Part shown: one piece after another, positions 15,266 to 21,836 of the stretch | Position numbering within the stretch: position 1 is the stretch's first letter | Layout: every line of letters begins with the position of its first letter | Assembly: GCA_945910975.1 (NCBI GenBank) | Contig: CAMDZY010000006.1 | Location: forward strand, 1 to 21,836 | Origin: an uncultured Clostridia bacterium | GTDB taxonomy: Bacteria; Bacillota; Clostridia; Oscillospirales; Oscillospiraceae | Length of the DNA: 21,836 nt | Direction of reading: 5' to 3' | Translations under genes and position numbers: made by a program | Notes under the pieces: model-generated | The model's input: the letters and a program-made list of their open reading frames with translations, nothing else | The model's database searches: none | Told to the model about the DNA's origin: nothing

Positions 15266-15438
15266 TTTCGTTCTCCTTTTTTATTATTTGATAAAATGAT
15301 ACACATACTCACTTTATCCCTGTAAAGTATATTATACCATACCTTTTGAATTTTTCTATTGTTTTTTCCTCAAATTTGTTGGCGATTTTTTGGACGCTCT
15401 CTGGCAATCTTGCACAAAGTGTTGCAACGTACCTTTTC
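15266..15438. other. Intergenic region upstream of the protease gene
   Basis: AT-rich, no coding region seen. It holds the protease promoter, a small ACTTTA/TAAAGT dyad at 15311-15328 near the predicted transcription start, and a TTGCA/TGCAA dyad near 15410-15427. No clear terminator for the gene ending at 15439 is visible. Confidence 0.5.
15331..15339 (-). promoter_or_regulatory. Extended -10 promoter of the protease gene
   Basis: On the minus strand TGGTATAAT gives a perfect -10 with the TGn extension. The -35 region is A-rich and poor, as expected for an extended -10 promoter. It implies a leader of about 60 nt. Confidence 0.7.
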
Positions 15439-16368
15439 CTAGGCCGAAAAATAGCGATTTTGCAGCTTCCGCACCATCTGCACATAGCGGTTTTTGCAGG
15501 CTTCCGGGTTGCCCTGTAGAATGTCTTGATAGCAGGGCGTCAGGTAATCCTGACGAAGCGCGCGGTAGACGGCAGGTGCATCATCGCATAAGTCTATGCA
15601 CGTAACAATCGCCGGTGCAATGTTATAATACTCTTCAATCAATGCCTGCCCATCGGCGCACGCGGACAAATAGCCGTCGCGGAATGTGCGGAACGCTGTC
15701 AGCTCGGCGCAGTCGTCGGGCTTACCCTCCTCGCGGCAGACGGCAGTGGTGATGAAGCAGAGCTTTCCCTTGCGGAAGCCCTCGGAAATGTCAGCATAGG
15801 TAGCGCTTTGATAGGGCGATTTGGGATAGCGCTGTGTCCACTGCGTGTGCAGCTGCGCGGCAAAATCCTCGCTGATGCCCAGCTCCAAATCGCGCACGGC
15901 GGGAACCAAATAGAGCGCGACGGCAAATTTCACATCAAACAACACCCGCTCCTGCTGGCTGCGGTGCTTCCAGCGCTTGTCTGCTTCCAAAACAGACTGT
16001 AATCCGTCCAAAAACGCCGTCACGGCGTCCGTCAGAACCGTTTCCCGCTCCAACGGGCGCAGGCGGCACGCTAAATCCAGCTGGGTGAACGGTTCGCGAA
16101 GCGTCTGCTTGAAATCGGCAAACGCGCCGGTGTATTTTTTGCGTGTGAAATCCTTCTGGCACCGCTCGTAATCCCACATGGCATCGAGCATATGCGCCTT
16201 GTAATTTGCCATGGCTTCGTCAAAATTCCCCTCCGGATATTCCATCGCCAGCTCGTCCAACACCAGCTTTGCGCCGCAATACAGGCAGGAAAACTTTTCC
16301 AGTCCCTGCGGAATTTCCAACATCTCGCCGCACTTGGGACATTTGCCCCGAATTTTTTGATTGCTCAT
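15439..16368 (-). CDS. Zinc-ribbon protein with CFI-box domain, function unknown
   Basis: A 309-residue soluble protein. The N-terminus has a zinc ribbon (Cys10, Cys13, Cys28, Cys31). A helical middle region (about 40-200) has no recognised motif. From residue 203 it has the CFI-box pattern: CFITTAVC (204-211), a LTAFRTFRDGYL helix (223-234) and EEYYNIAPAI (245-254). The CFI box is a short conserved module found in many otherwise unrelated bacterial proteins and its role is unknown. No signal peptide or membrane helix is visible. The ATG at 16368 is chosen because AGGTGG lies 5 nt upstream; a GTG at 16377 overlaps that site. A TTGACA at 16423-16428 with a weak AAAAAT at 16400-16405 may be its promoter. 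It is divergent from the eut operon. Confidence 0.85.
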   Translation of the reverse strand: MSNQKIRGKCPKCGEMLEIPQGLEKFSCLYCGAKLVLDELAMEYPEGNFDEAMANYKAHMLDAMWDYERCQKDFTRKKYTGAFADFKQTLREPFTQLDLACRLRPLERETVLTDAVTAFLDGLQSVLEADKRWKHRSQQERVLFDVKFAVALYLVPAVRDLELGISEDFAAQLHTQWTQRYPKSPYQSATYADISEGFRKGKLCFITTAVCREEGKPDDCAELTAFRTFRDGYLSACADGQALIEEYYNIAPAIVTCIDLCDDAPAVYRALRQDYLTPCYQDILQGNPEACKNRYVQMVRKLQNRYFSA

Positions 16369-16383
16369 AGAAACCACCTATAC

Positions 16384-16393
16384 ATTATATAAT
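16384..16393. promoter_or_regulatory. AT palindrome giving -10-like boxes on both strands
   Basis: ATTATATAAT is a perfect palindrome in the divergent region, so each strand reads TATAAT. Neither direction has a good -35 at 16-18 nt, so use as a promoter is tentative; the plus-strand copy could serve the eut operon. Confidence 0.35.
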
Positions 16394-16445
16394 ATATCTA
16401 TTTTTCCACATCTTCACGCCTGTGTCAATCGAAATTTTGGAATTT

Positions 16446-16468
16446 TGTGCGGCTTGGCGCATTTTTTT
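16446..16468 (+). terminator. Weak terminator-like hairpin in the eut leader
   Basis: TGTGC (16446-16450) pairs with GCGCA (16457-16461, one G-U pair) and is followed by seven T residues. No plus-strand gene ends upstream, so it would act as an attenuator between the promoter and the first eut gene. The stem is short and the call is weak. Confidence 0.35.
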
Positions 16469-16494
16469 CGCCCGGCGGGAAATACTAGCAGCGA

Positions 16495-16505
16495 AAAGGC
16501 GGTGA
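16495..16505 (+). promoter_or_regulatory. Shine-Dalgarno site before an ATC start
   Basis: AAAGGCGGTGA differs by one base from the ideal AAAGGAGGTGA. It lies 4 nt before an in-frame ATC at 16510 and far from the first TTG at 16567. It supports translation starting at the ATC. Confidence 0.6.
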
Positions 16506-16509
16506 TTTT

Positions 16510-17586
16510 ATCCATACGTTTTGCTGTAAAACAGAGATCTGCTTCGGTGATGACGCGTTAAGTCGCTTGAAGCAGCTGACTGCCCACCGGGTTCTGGTGG
16601 TGACGGACAAATTTTTTGCAGACAGCGGTCTGGCTGCGCAGGTCGGCGCGCGGATTGGCGGCGCAGCGGTGGAGATTTTTGCGGATGTCAAGCCTGACCC
16701 CGCATTGGAGCTGGTCGCACAGGGGCTGCGGCGAATGCAGGACTTGCAGCCGGAGGTTGTGATCGCACTGGGCGGCGGCAGCGCGATCGACTGTGCCAAG
16801 GCAATGGTGTATTTTTACGAGCCGGAGGTTTTGTTTGTCGCCATCCCCACCACATCCGGCACCGGGTCGGAGGTGACCTCCTTCTCCATTTTAACGCATG
16901 ACGGCGCAAAACATCCGCTGATCGACGAAAAACTGCTGCCGCAGATTGCCATTTTGGACGCTTCCCTGCTGGAAAAGCTGCCAAAAAAATTGATTGCAGA
17001 TGCCGGCATGGACGTGCTGACCCACGCCCTGGAGGCCGTCTGCGCCAAGGACTGCACGCCCTTTGCAACTGCGCTGGCCACCGAAGCCTTTGCGCGGGTT
17101 TATGCGCAGTTGAATGCTTCCTATCAGGGCAGCACGCAGGTGCGCAGTGACATTCACATTGCGGCAACAATGGCTGGTCTGGCATTTGACAACGCCGGTC
17201 TTGGCGTGTGTCATGCACTTGCGCACGCGCTGGGCGGCGCGTTCCACACGCCGCACGGGCGGCTGAATGCGATTCTTTTGCCGACGGTGATTGAATTTAA
17301 CGCAGAGGTCTGCGCCGCGCCCTATCGTCAAATTGCCGCGCGCTGCGGCCTTTTGGGCGCAACGGACACGCTGACGGTCAAAGCGCTGATACGCGCGCTG
17401 ATTCAGCTGCGGCGGCAGTTGGAAATGCCGCGCTCGTTGCAACAAGCCGGCATTGCACCGGACGCGCTCAAAGCGCAGCTGCATAAGCTGGCGGAAACGG
17501 CAAGCCAAGATCCCTGTCTGAGCGGCAATCCGCGCCCGGTCACGGTGTCGCAGTTGGAACAGCTGATTTGGGCGGTTGCGACATGA
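16510..17586 (+). CDS. Iron-type alcohol dehydrogenase of the eut operon (EutG-like), apparent ATC start
   Basis: A group III (iron-type) alcohol dehydrogenase of 358 residues counted from 16510. It probably reduces acetaldehyde from ethanolamine to ethanol with NADH. Motifs: GGGSAID (88-94, cofactor), TTSGTGSEVT (114-123), and metal ligands Asp168, His172, His235 and His249 with family spacing. The frame upstream of the TTG at 16567 is open back to a TAG at 16486 and encodes FCCKTEICFGDDALSRL, which matches the family's N-terminal K/T-x-I-x-F-G strand, so TTG is too late. No ATG, GTG or TTG exists in that stretch; ATC at 16510 sits at the right distance from the ribosome binding site. Either a rare start or an ATG-to-ATC change. 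Its TGA overlaps the eutA ATG. The symbol eutG is plausible but not proven. Confidence 0.85.
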   Translation: MHTFCCKTEICFGDDALSRLKQLTAHRVLVVTDKFFADSGLAAQVGARIGGAAVEIFADVKPDPALELVAQGLRRMQDLQPEVVIALGGGSAIDCAKAMVYFYEPEVLFVAIPTTSGTGSEVTSFSILTHDGAKHPLIDEKLLPQIAILDASLLEKLPKKLIADAGMDVLTHALEAVCAKDCTPFATALATEAFARVYAQLNASYQGSTQVRSDIHIAATMAGLAFDNAGLGVCHALAHALGGAFHTPHGRLNAILLPTVIEFNAEVCAAPYRQIAARCGLLGATDTLTVKALIRALIQLRRQLEMPRSLQQAGIAPDALKAQLHKLAETASQDPCLSGNPRPVTVSQLEQLIWAVAT

Positions 17587-18959
17587 GCGTGCAGCGGCTG
17601 CTTTCGGTCGGCATCGACATCGGCACCACCACGACCCAATTGATTTTTTCCCGCCTGACGCTGGAAAATCAGGCCTCTTCTTTTTCCGTGCCGCAGATCT
17701 CCATTACCGGCAAAGAGGTCGTTTTCCAAAGTCCGGTGCATTTCACCCCGCTGCTCGATGCGCGGCATATTGATGCGCAGGCGGTGCGGGAGCTTGTCCG
17801 GCAGGACTACGCGGCTGCCGGAGTGGCTCCCGCCGAGGTGGAAACAGGCGCGGTGATCATCACCGGTGAAACCGCGCGCAAGGACAATGCAGATGCGGTG
17901 CTGTCCATGCTCGCGGGGCTTGCGGGTGACTTTGTGGTGGCAACGGCGGGGCCGGCGCTGGAGAGCATTTTGGCGGGAAAGGGCGCAGGCTGTGCCGAGC
18001 TGTCAAGGAATCGACACCGCGCGGTGCTGAATCTGGACATCGGCGGCGGCACGACCAATATGGCGCTGTTTGCGGATGGGCAGGTTGTAGATACCGGCTG
18101 TTTGAACGTTGGCGGGCGGTTGCTGCGCTATAACGCTGCGCATGAGATCGATTATCTTTCCCCGGTGCTTGCGCCGTTTTGCGCTTTGCAGCTTGGGCAG
18201 CGCGTTGGCGAGGAAGATTTGCAGCCGGTCGCGCAGCTGCTTGCGCAGGTTTTGGAGCAGGCGCTCGGTCTGCGCGAGCAATCCTCGCTGCCGCAGTTTA
18301 TTACGGACAAAAATATTGCCCTGCCCGGCGATTTTCCGCTGCTGTGCTTTTCCGGCGGCGTGGCCGATACGCTGCGCGGCGATTTGCCATGGGATTCATT
18401 CGGCGATTTGGGCGTTCTGCTGGGGCGGGAAATTCGTAAAAGCCGGCTGTTTGAGCAAACCGTGGTTCCGGCGCAGCAGACGATCCGCGCAACGGTGATC
18501 GGCGCGGGCAGTCACAGTACGGAGCTTTCCGGCAGCACGATTTTTTATCGAAATATGACGTTCCCCCTGAAAAATTTGCCGGTAATTGCGCTCACACGCG
18601 CAGAAGAAGCGCTTTCTCCCGCGCTGTTATCCGACAAAATCATGCAAAAACTCGCCCGTCACCCGGATGAGCAGGTGGTATTGGCCCTGCGCGGCGAAAG
18701 CTGCACCGATTTTTCGGCGCTGCAACGGTTGGGCGAAGGCATTGCGCAGGGCTTGCGCAGCCAAACCGCACTGCTCATCGCAGCGCGTGCCGACATCGGC
18801 AAGGCGTTGGGGCAAACCGTTGCTTGCCGTCTGCCGGAAACACCGCTGGTCGCACTGGACGGCGTGCCGCTGGACGAGGGGTCGTATTTGGATATTGGCA
18901 ATCCCGTGGCAGGCGGACAGGCGCTGCCGGTGGTGATAAAAACTTTGATTTTAAGTTGA
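17583..18959 (+). CDS. eutA: Ethanolamine ammonia-lyase reactivating factor
   Basis: A 458-residue cytoplasmic ATPase of the actin-like fold that restores EutBC by replacing damaged cobalamin with fresh adenosylcobalamin. Nucleotide-binding blocks are visible: DIGTTTTQ (12-19) and DIGGGTTN (152-159), with a TGETARK motif (94-100) between them and VIGAGSHSTELSG further on. The length is close to enterobacterial EutA. The ATG at 17583 overlaps the preceding stop as ATGA, so translation is coupled; a TTG 15 nt upstream is less likely because it has no clear ribosome binding site. It is followed immediately by eutB, the usual order in Firmicute eut operons. Confidence 0.93.
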   Translation: MSVQRLLSVGIDIGTTTTQLIFSRLTLENQASSFSVPQISITGKEVVFQSPVHFTPLLDARHIDAQAVRELVRQDYAAAGVAPAEVETGAVIITGETARKDNADAVLSMLAGLAGDFVVATAGPALESILAGKGAGCAELSRNRHRAVLNLDIGGGTTNMALFADGQVVDTGCLNVGGRLLRYNAAHEIDYLSPVLAPFCALQLGQRVGEEDLQPVAQLLAQVLEQALGLREQSSLPQFITDKNIALPGDFPLLCFSGGVADTLRGDLPWDSFGDLGVLLGREIRKSRLFEQTVVPAQQTIRATVIGAGSHSTELSGSTIFYRNMTFPLKNLPVIALTRAEEALSPALLSDKIMQKLARHPDEQVVLALRGESCTDFSALQRLGEGIAQGLRSQTALLIAARADIGKALGQTVACRLPETPLVALDGVPLDEGSYLDIGNPVAGGQALPVVIKTLILS

Positions 18960-18964
18960 GGTGG
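18958..18964 (+). promoter_or_regulatory. Ribosome binding site that sets the eutB TTG start
   Basis: GAGGTGG overlaps the eutA stop codon and lies 5 nt before the TTG at 18970. It covers the GTG at 18961, which therefore cannot be the usual start. Confidence 0.75.
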
Positions 18965-18969
18965 TCGAT

Positions 18970-20331
18970 TTGAATTTAAGCACCATGCTATATGGCAAAG
19001 CCTACTGCTTTCGCGATGTGAAGGAGGTGCTTGCCAAGGCAAACGAGGAAAAATCCGGCGACAAGCTGGCCGGCATCGCTGCGGAAAATGCCGAAGAGCG
19101 GGTTGCGGCCAAAATTGTTCTGTCCGGACTGCTGCTGTCGGATCTGCGGGAAAATCCAGCCGTTCCCTATGAGCAGGACGAGGTCACGCGCATCATTCAG
19201 GACGATGTGAACGAGCCAATTTACAACGAGATTCGCGGCTGGTCGGTTGCGGAGCTGCGCGAGTGGATTTTGGACGAAAAAACGGACGGCGCAGCGCTGC
19301 GCCGCATCAGTCGTGGGCTGACGTCGGAGATGATTGCCGCCGTGGCCAAGCTGATGAGCAATCTGGATTTGGTTTACGCGTCGCGAAAAATGCGCGTTAC
19401 AGCGCACTGCAACACGACCATCGGCGAACCCGGCACGCTGGCCTGCCGCTTGCAGCCCAACCACACCACGGACGACCCGGACGGCATCATGGCTTCGCTG
19501 GTGGAGGGCTTGAGTTACGGCGCCGGCGATGCGGTCATTGGGTTGAATCCGGTCAATGACAGCGTGGAGAGCGTTTGCCGCGTGTTAAAGCGCTTTGACG
19601 AGATCAAAACCCGCTGGCAGATTCCCACGCAGATCTGCGTACTGGCGCACGTGACCACGCAGATGCAGGCAATCGAAAAGGGTGCGCCGACCGATTTGAT
19701 TTTTCAATCCATCGCGGGTTCGCAAAAGGGCAACGAGGCCTTCGGCTTTGACGGCGCAACGCTGGAGCAGGCGCGTCAGCTTGCCCTGACGCGCGGCACG
19801 GCCGAGGGGCCGAACGTGATGTACTTTGAAACCGGTCAGGGTTCGGAGTTGTCCTCTGACGCGCACTTTGGCGCCGATCAGGTGGTCATGGAGGCCAGAT
19901 GCTACGGTTTTGCAAAGCGTTACGCGCCGTTTTTGGTGAATACCGTGGTCGGCTTTATCGGCCCGGAATATCTGTATGACGCCAGACAAGTCATTCGTGC
20001 CGGGCTGGAGGATCACTTTATGGGCAAACTGACCGGCATCCCGATGGGCTGTGACGCCTGCTATACCAACCACATGAAGGCCGACCAGAACGACATTGAA
20101 AATTTGATGGTTCTGCTGACGGCCGCAGGCTGCAACTATTTCATGGGCATCCCGCACGGCGACGACATCATGCTCAACTACCAGACCACCGGTTTCCACG
20201 AAACGGCCGCCATGCGGGAGCTGTTCGGATTGCACGCAATCGAAGCGTTCCAACGCTGGCTGGAGAAAATGGGTTTTGTGGCAAACGGCAAGCTGACCGA
20301 ACGTGCCGGTGACGGCTCTATTCTGCTGTAA
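18970..20331 (+). CDS. eutB: Ethanolamine ammonia-lyase large subunit
   Basis: The catalytic subunit of adenosylcobalamin-dependent ethanolamine ammonia-lyase, which turns ethanolamine into acetaldehyde and ammonia inside the microcompartment. With the TTG start at 18970 the protein is 453 residues, the same length as the E. coli enzyme, and residues known from E. coli numbering coincide: Arg160 and Gln162 (in CRLQPN), Asn193, Glu287 (in FETGQGS), Asp362 (in GCDACY) and Met392. This agreement supports both the TTG start and an intact active site. The N-terminus MNLSTMLYGKAYCF aligns with the family start. It follows eutA by 10 nt and precedes eutC by 12 nt. Confidence 0.97.
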   Translation: MNLSTMLYGKAYCFRDVKEVLAKANEEKSGDKLAGIAAENAEERVAAKIVLSGLLLSDLRENPAVPYEQDEVTRIIQDDVNEPIYNEIRGWSVAELREWILDEKTDGAALRRISRGLTSEMIAAVAKLMSNLDLVYASRKMRVTAHCNTTIGEPGTLACRLQPNHTTDDPDGIMASLVEGLSYGAGDAVIGLNPVNDSVESVCRVLKRFDEIKTRWQIPTQICVLAHVTTQMQAIEKGAPTDLIFQSIAGSQKGNEAFGFDGATLEQARQLALTRGTAEGPNVMYFETGQGSELSSDAHFGADQVVMEARCYGFAKRYAPFLVNTVVGFIGPEYLYDARQVIRAGLEDHFMGKLTGIPMGCDACYTNHMKADQNDIENLMVLLTAAGCNYFMGIPHGDDIMLNYQTTGFHETAAMRELFGLHAIEAFQRWLEKMGFVANGKLTERAGDGSILL

Positions 20332-20343
20332 AGGGGGAGGAAC

Positions 20344-21216
20344 ATGAACAAAGACGAACTGACAACCATTGTTGCGCAAATGCTGCGGCAGATGAGCGGC
20401 TTATCCGATGAACCGCCGGTGAAAGCGGCGGATTACACCCCCACCGCCCCCACGCCGGACTTTGGCAAGGTCGACCTGCGCAAGCAATATCTGGTGGAAA
20501 ATCCTGCCAACGGCGCGGCATTTCTCTCGCTCAAGGCCAAAACGCCCGCCCGCATCGGGGTCGGCCGGGCAGGTGCGCGCTACAAAACCGAAACCATGCT
20601 CCGCTTCCGCGCCGACCACGCTGCGGCGCAGGACAGCGTATTTTCGCTGGTTCCGGAGGAATTTTACAAGAAAAATAACCTTGTCTTTGTGCAGACCCGC
20701 TGCAAGGACAAGGACGAATACTTGACGCGACCCGACTTAGGCCGCCGGTTTGACGAAAAAAATCAGCAGATCATCCGGCAGGTCGGACAGGGGCAGCGCG
20801 TGCTGCTGGTGATCGGCGACGGCTTATCCTCCGCCGCCGTGGAAGCCAACGCGATCGACTGTGCCGCCGCCATTCGGCAGGGACTGTCCGCAAGCGGCAT
20901 CACGCTGGGCGAAACACTGTTTATTCAGTATTGCCGTGTCGGCGCATCCGACCACATCGGCGATTTGACCGGTTGTGAGCTGGTTTGTATGCTGGTGGGC
21001 GAGCGTCCGGGTCTTGTGACGAGCGAATCGATGTCCGCTTATATCACCTACAAGCCGCACATCGGCATCTCCGAATCCAAGCGCACCGTCATTTCCAACA
21101 TTCACCGCCAAGGCACGCCCGCCTTAGAGGCCGGGGCGCACATTGCAAGCCTGATTCCCACGATGCTGGCACAAAAGGCGTCCGGCATTGATCTGCGGCA
21201 GGAGGGAATGCAATGA
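20344..21216 (+). CDS. eutC: Ethanolamine ammonia-lyase small subunit
   Basis: A 290-residue subunit that binds the cobalamin cofactor together with EutB. Residues 1-20 form a short amphipathic helix (DELTTIVAQMLRQM) of the kind that directs EutC into the Eut microcompartment, followed by a Pro-rich linker (about 22-40) and the conserved core with ARIGVGRAGARY (69-80), VIGDGLSSAAVE (156-167), LVGERPGL and SESMSAYITYKP (near 227-238). All main family blocks are intact. GGGGGAGG precedes the ATG. Its TGA overlaps the eutL ATG by four bases, so the two are translationally coupled. Confidence 0.96.
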   Translation: MNKDELTTIVAQMLRQMSGLSDEPPVKAADYTPTAPTPDFGKVDLRKQYLVENPANGAAFLSLKAKTPARIGVGRAGARYKTETMLRFRADHAAAQDSVFSLVPEEFYKKNNLVFVQTRCKDKDEYLTRPDLGRRFDEKNQQIIRQVGQGQRVLLVIGDGLSSAAVEANAIDCAAAIRQGLSASGITLGETLFIQYCRVGASDHIGDLTGCELVCMLVGERPGLVTSESMSAYITYKPHIGISESKRTVISNIHRQGTPALEAGAHIASLIPTMLAQKASGIDLRQEGMQ

Positions 21217-21836
21217 AAGGTGACCGGATCCCCGTAAACATTCTTGCGGCGCAGACGATTGCCAATGTCAGCGACACCCTGCGGCGCAAGCTGGGCGGAT
21301 TGGTACGGCACAGCGCCATTGCGCTGCTTTCCACCGACTGTGACGATGCGACCTATATTGCTTTGGATGAGGCGACCAAGCGCGCCAATGTAGATGTGAT
21401 TTACGCCAAAAGTCTTTACGCCGGTGCGGCCAACGCTTCCACGCGGCTGGCAGGTGAAGTGATCGGCATTCTGGCAGGCCCCAATCCCTCCGAGGTGGAA
21501 AGCGGTCTGCGCGGAGCGATTGAATTTTTAAACGGCGGCATCGGCTTTCAAACCGCCAATGACGCGGGCGATATCGTGTATCTGGCACACACCGTTTCGC
21601 GCACCGGCAGCTATCTTGCCAAGCTGGCCGGCGTGCCGGTGGGCGAAGCGCTCGCCTATCTGATCGCGCCGCCCGTGGAAGCGGTGATGGGGCTGGATGC
21701 GGCCATGAAGGCGGCGGATGTGCAGCTTTGCACGCTGTATGCGCCACCGAGTGAAACAAACTTTGGCGGCGGTCTGCTCACCGGCACGCAGTCTGCCTGT
21801 GAAGCGGCGTGCCAGGCGTTCGCACAGGCAGTACAG
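21213..21836 (+). CDS. eutL: Ethanolamine microcompartment shell protein (partial, C-terminus outside window)
   Basis: 208 codons are visible with no stop before the window edge; the family is about 219 residues, so only a few residues are missing. EutL is a trimeric shell protein made of two fused, permuted BMC domains, with a central pore thought to open and close. Recognisable blocks: DCDDATYIALDEATK (near 44-58), SLYAGAAN (68-75), GEVIGILAGPNP (82-93), HTVSRTGSYL (near 127-136), AYLIAPPVEA and PPSETNFGGGLLTGTQSACE. The first and second halves each carry the BMC pattern. GGAGGG lies 6 nt before the ATG, which overlaps the eutC stop. More eut genes probably follow beyond the window. Confidence 0.95.
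   Translation, partial: MKGDRIPVNILAAQTIANVSDTLRRKLGGLVRHSAIALLSTDCDDATYIALDEATKRANVDVIYAKSLYAGAANASTRLAGEVIGILAGPNPSEVESGLRGAIEFLNGGIGFQTANDAGDIVYLAHTVSRTGSYLAKLAGVPVGEALAYLIAPPVEAVMGLDAAMKAADVQLCTLYAPPSETNFGGGLLTGTQSACEAACQAFAQAVQ

Noticed and set aside
16378..16509. EutV-type dual-hexaloop hairpins
   Set aside because: I looked for two hairpins with A at loop position 1 and G at position 4 and did not find a convincing pair, so only a weak attenuator is noted.
1..21836. CRISPR arrays, transposases, integrases, phage genes or direct-repeat attachment sites
   Set aside because: None seen on either strand. Gene order and composition look like ordinary chromosome.

Overview
The window looks like a chromosomal segment of an anaerobic, spore-lineage Firmicute of class Clostridia, probably near the Oscillospiraceae/Ruminococcaceae. 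The reasons are a SpoIIP homologue, an S-layer-homology (SLH) secreted protease, an ECF-type cobalt/nickel transporter, a DUF6514-type small protein, strong AGGAGG ribosome binding sites and moderately GC-rich DNA with short AT-rich promoters. I see no phage genes, transposases, CRISPR array or rRNA. The genus is not determined.

Layout. (1) 1-2795, minus strand: a two-gene unit with its own promoter, encoding an alpha/beta-hydrolase fused to a condensation/acetyltransferase-like domain, then a zinc-ribbon membrane protein (DUF6320-like) cut by the window edge. (2) 3012-5685, minus: cbiM-cbiQ-cbiO, a complete cobalt/nickel ECF importer with promoter, a G-tract palindrome that could be a metal-sensor operator, and a terminator. 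(3) 5860-6888, plus: spoIIP, ending at a bidirectional terminator shared with (4) 6952-8139, minus, an unknown zinc-ribbon membrane protein. (5) 8480-8556, minus: tRNA-Val(GAC) with promoter and terminator. (6) 8661-8951, minus: a small DUF6514-like protein. (7) 9154-15265, minus: a very large secreted subtilisin-like protease, a membrane-anchored cyclophilin and glutamate racemase, in that order of transcription. (8) 15439-16368, minus: a zinc-ribbon/CFI-box protein. (9) 16510-21836, plus: the start of an ethanolamine utilisation (eut) operon: iron-type alcohol dehydrogenase, eutA, eutB, eutC and eutL (cut by the window edge).

How they may work together. EutBC is an adenosylcobalamin-dependent lyase, EutA its reactivase and EutL a shell protein of the microcompartment that contains acetaldehyde; the alcohol dehydrogenase would reduce acetaldehyde to ethanol. 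The cobalt importer in the same window could supply metal for that cofactor, but no shared regulation is visible and no cobalamin riboswitch was found. The protease and the extracytoplasmic cyclophilin next to it could be a substrate/foldase pair.

Most unusual points: three SLH repeats lie inside the peptidase S8 catalytic domain, between the catalytic serine and the last conserved block; the alcohol dehydrogenase frame has no ATG, GTG or TTG at its homologous N-terminus, only ATC at good Shine-Dalgarno spacing; and a 12-bp G-tract palindrome sits against the cbiM promoter.
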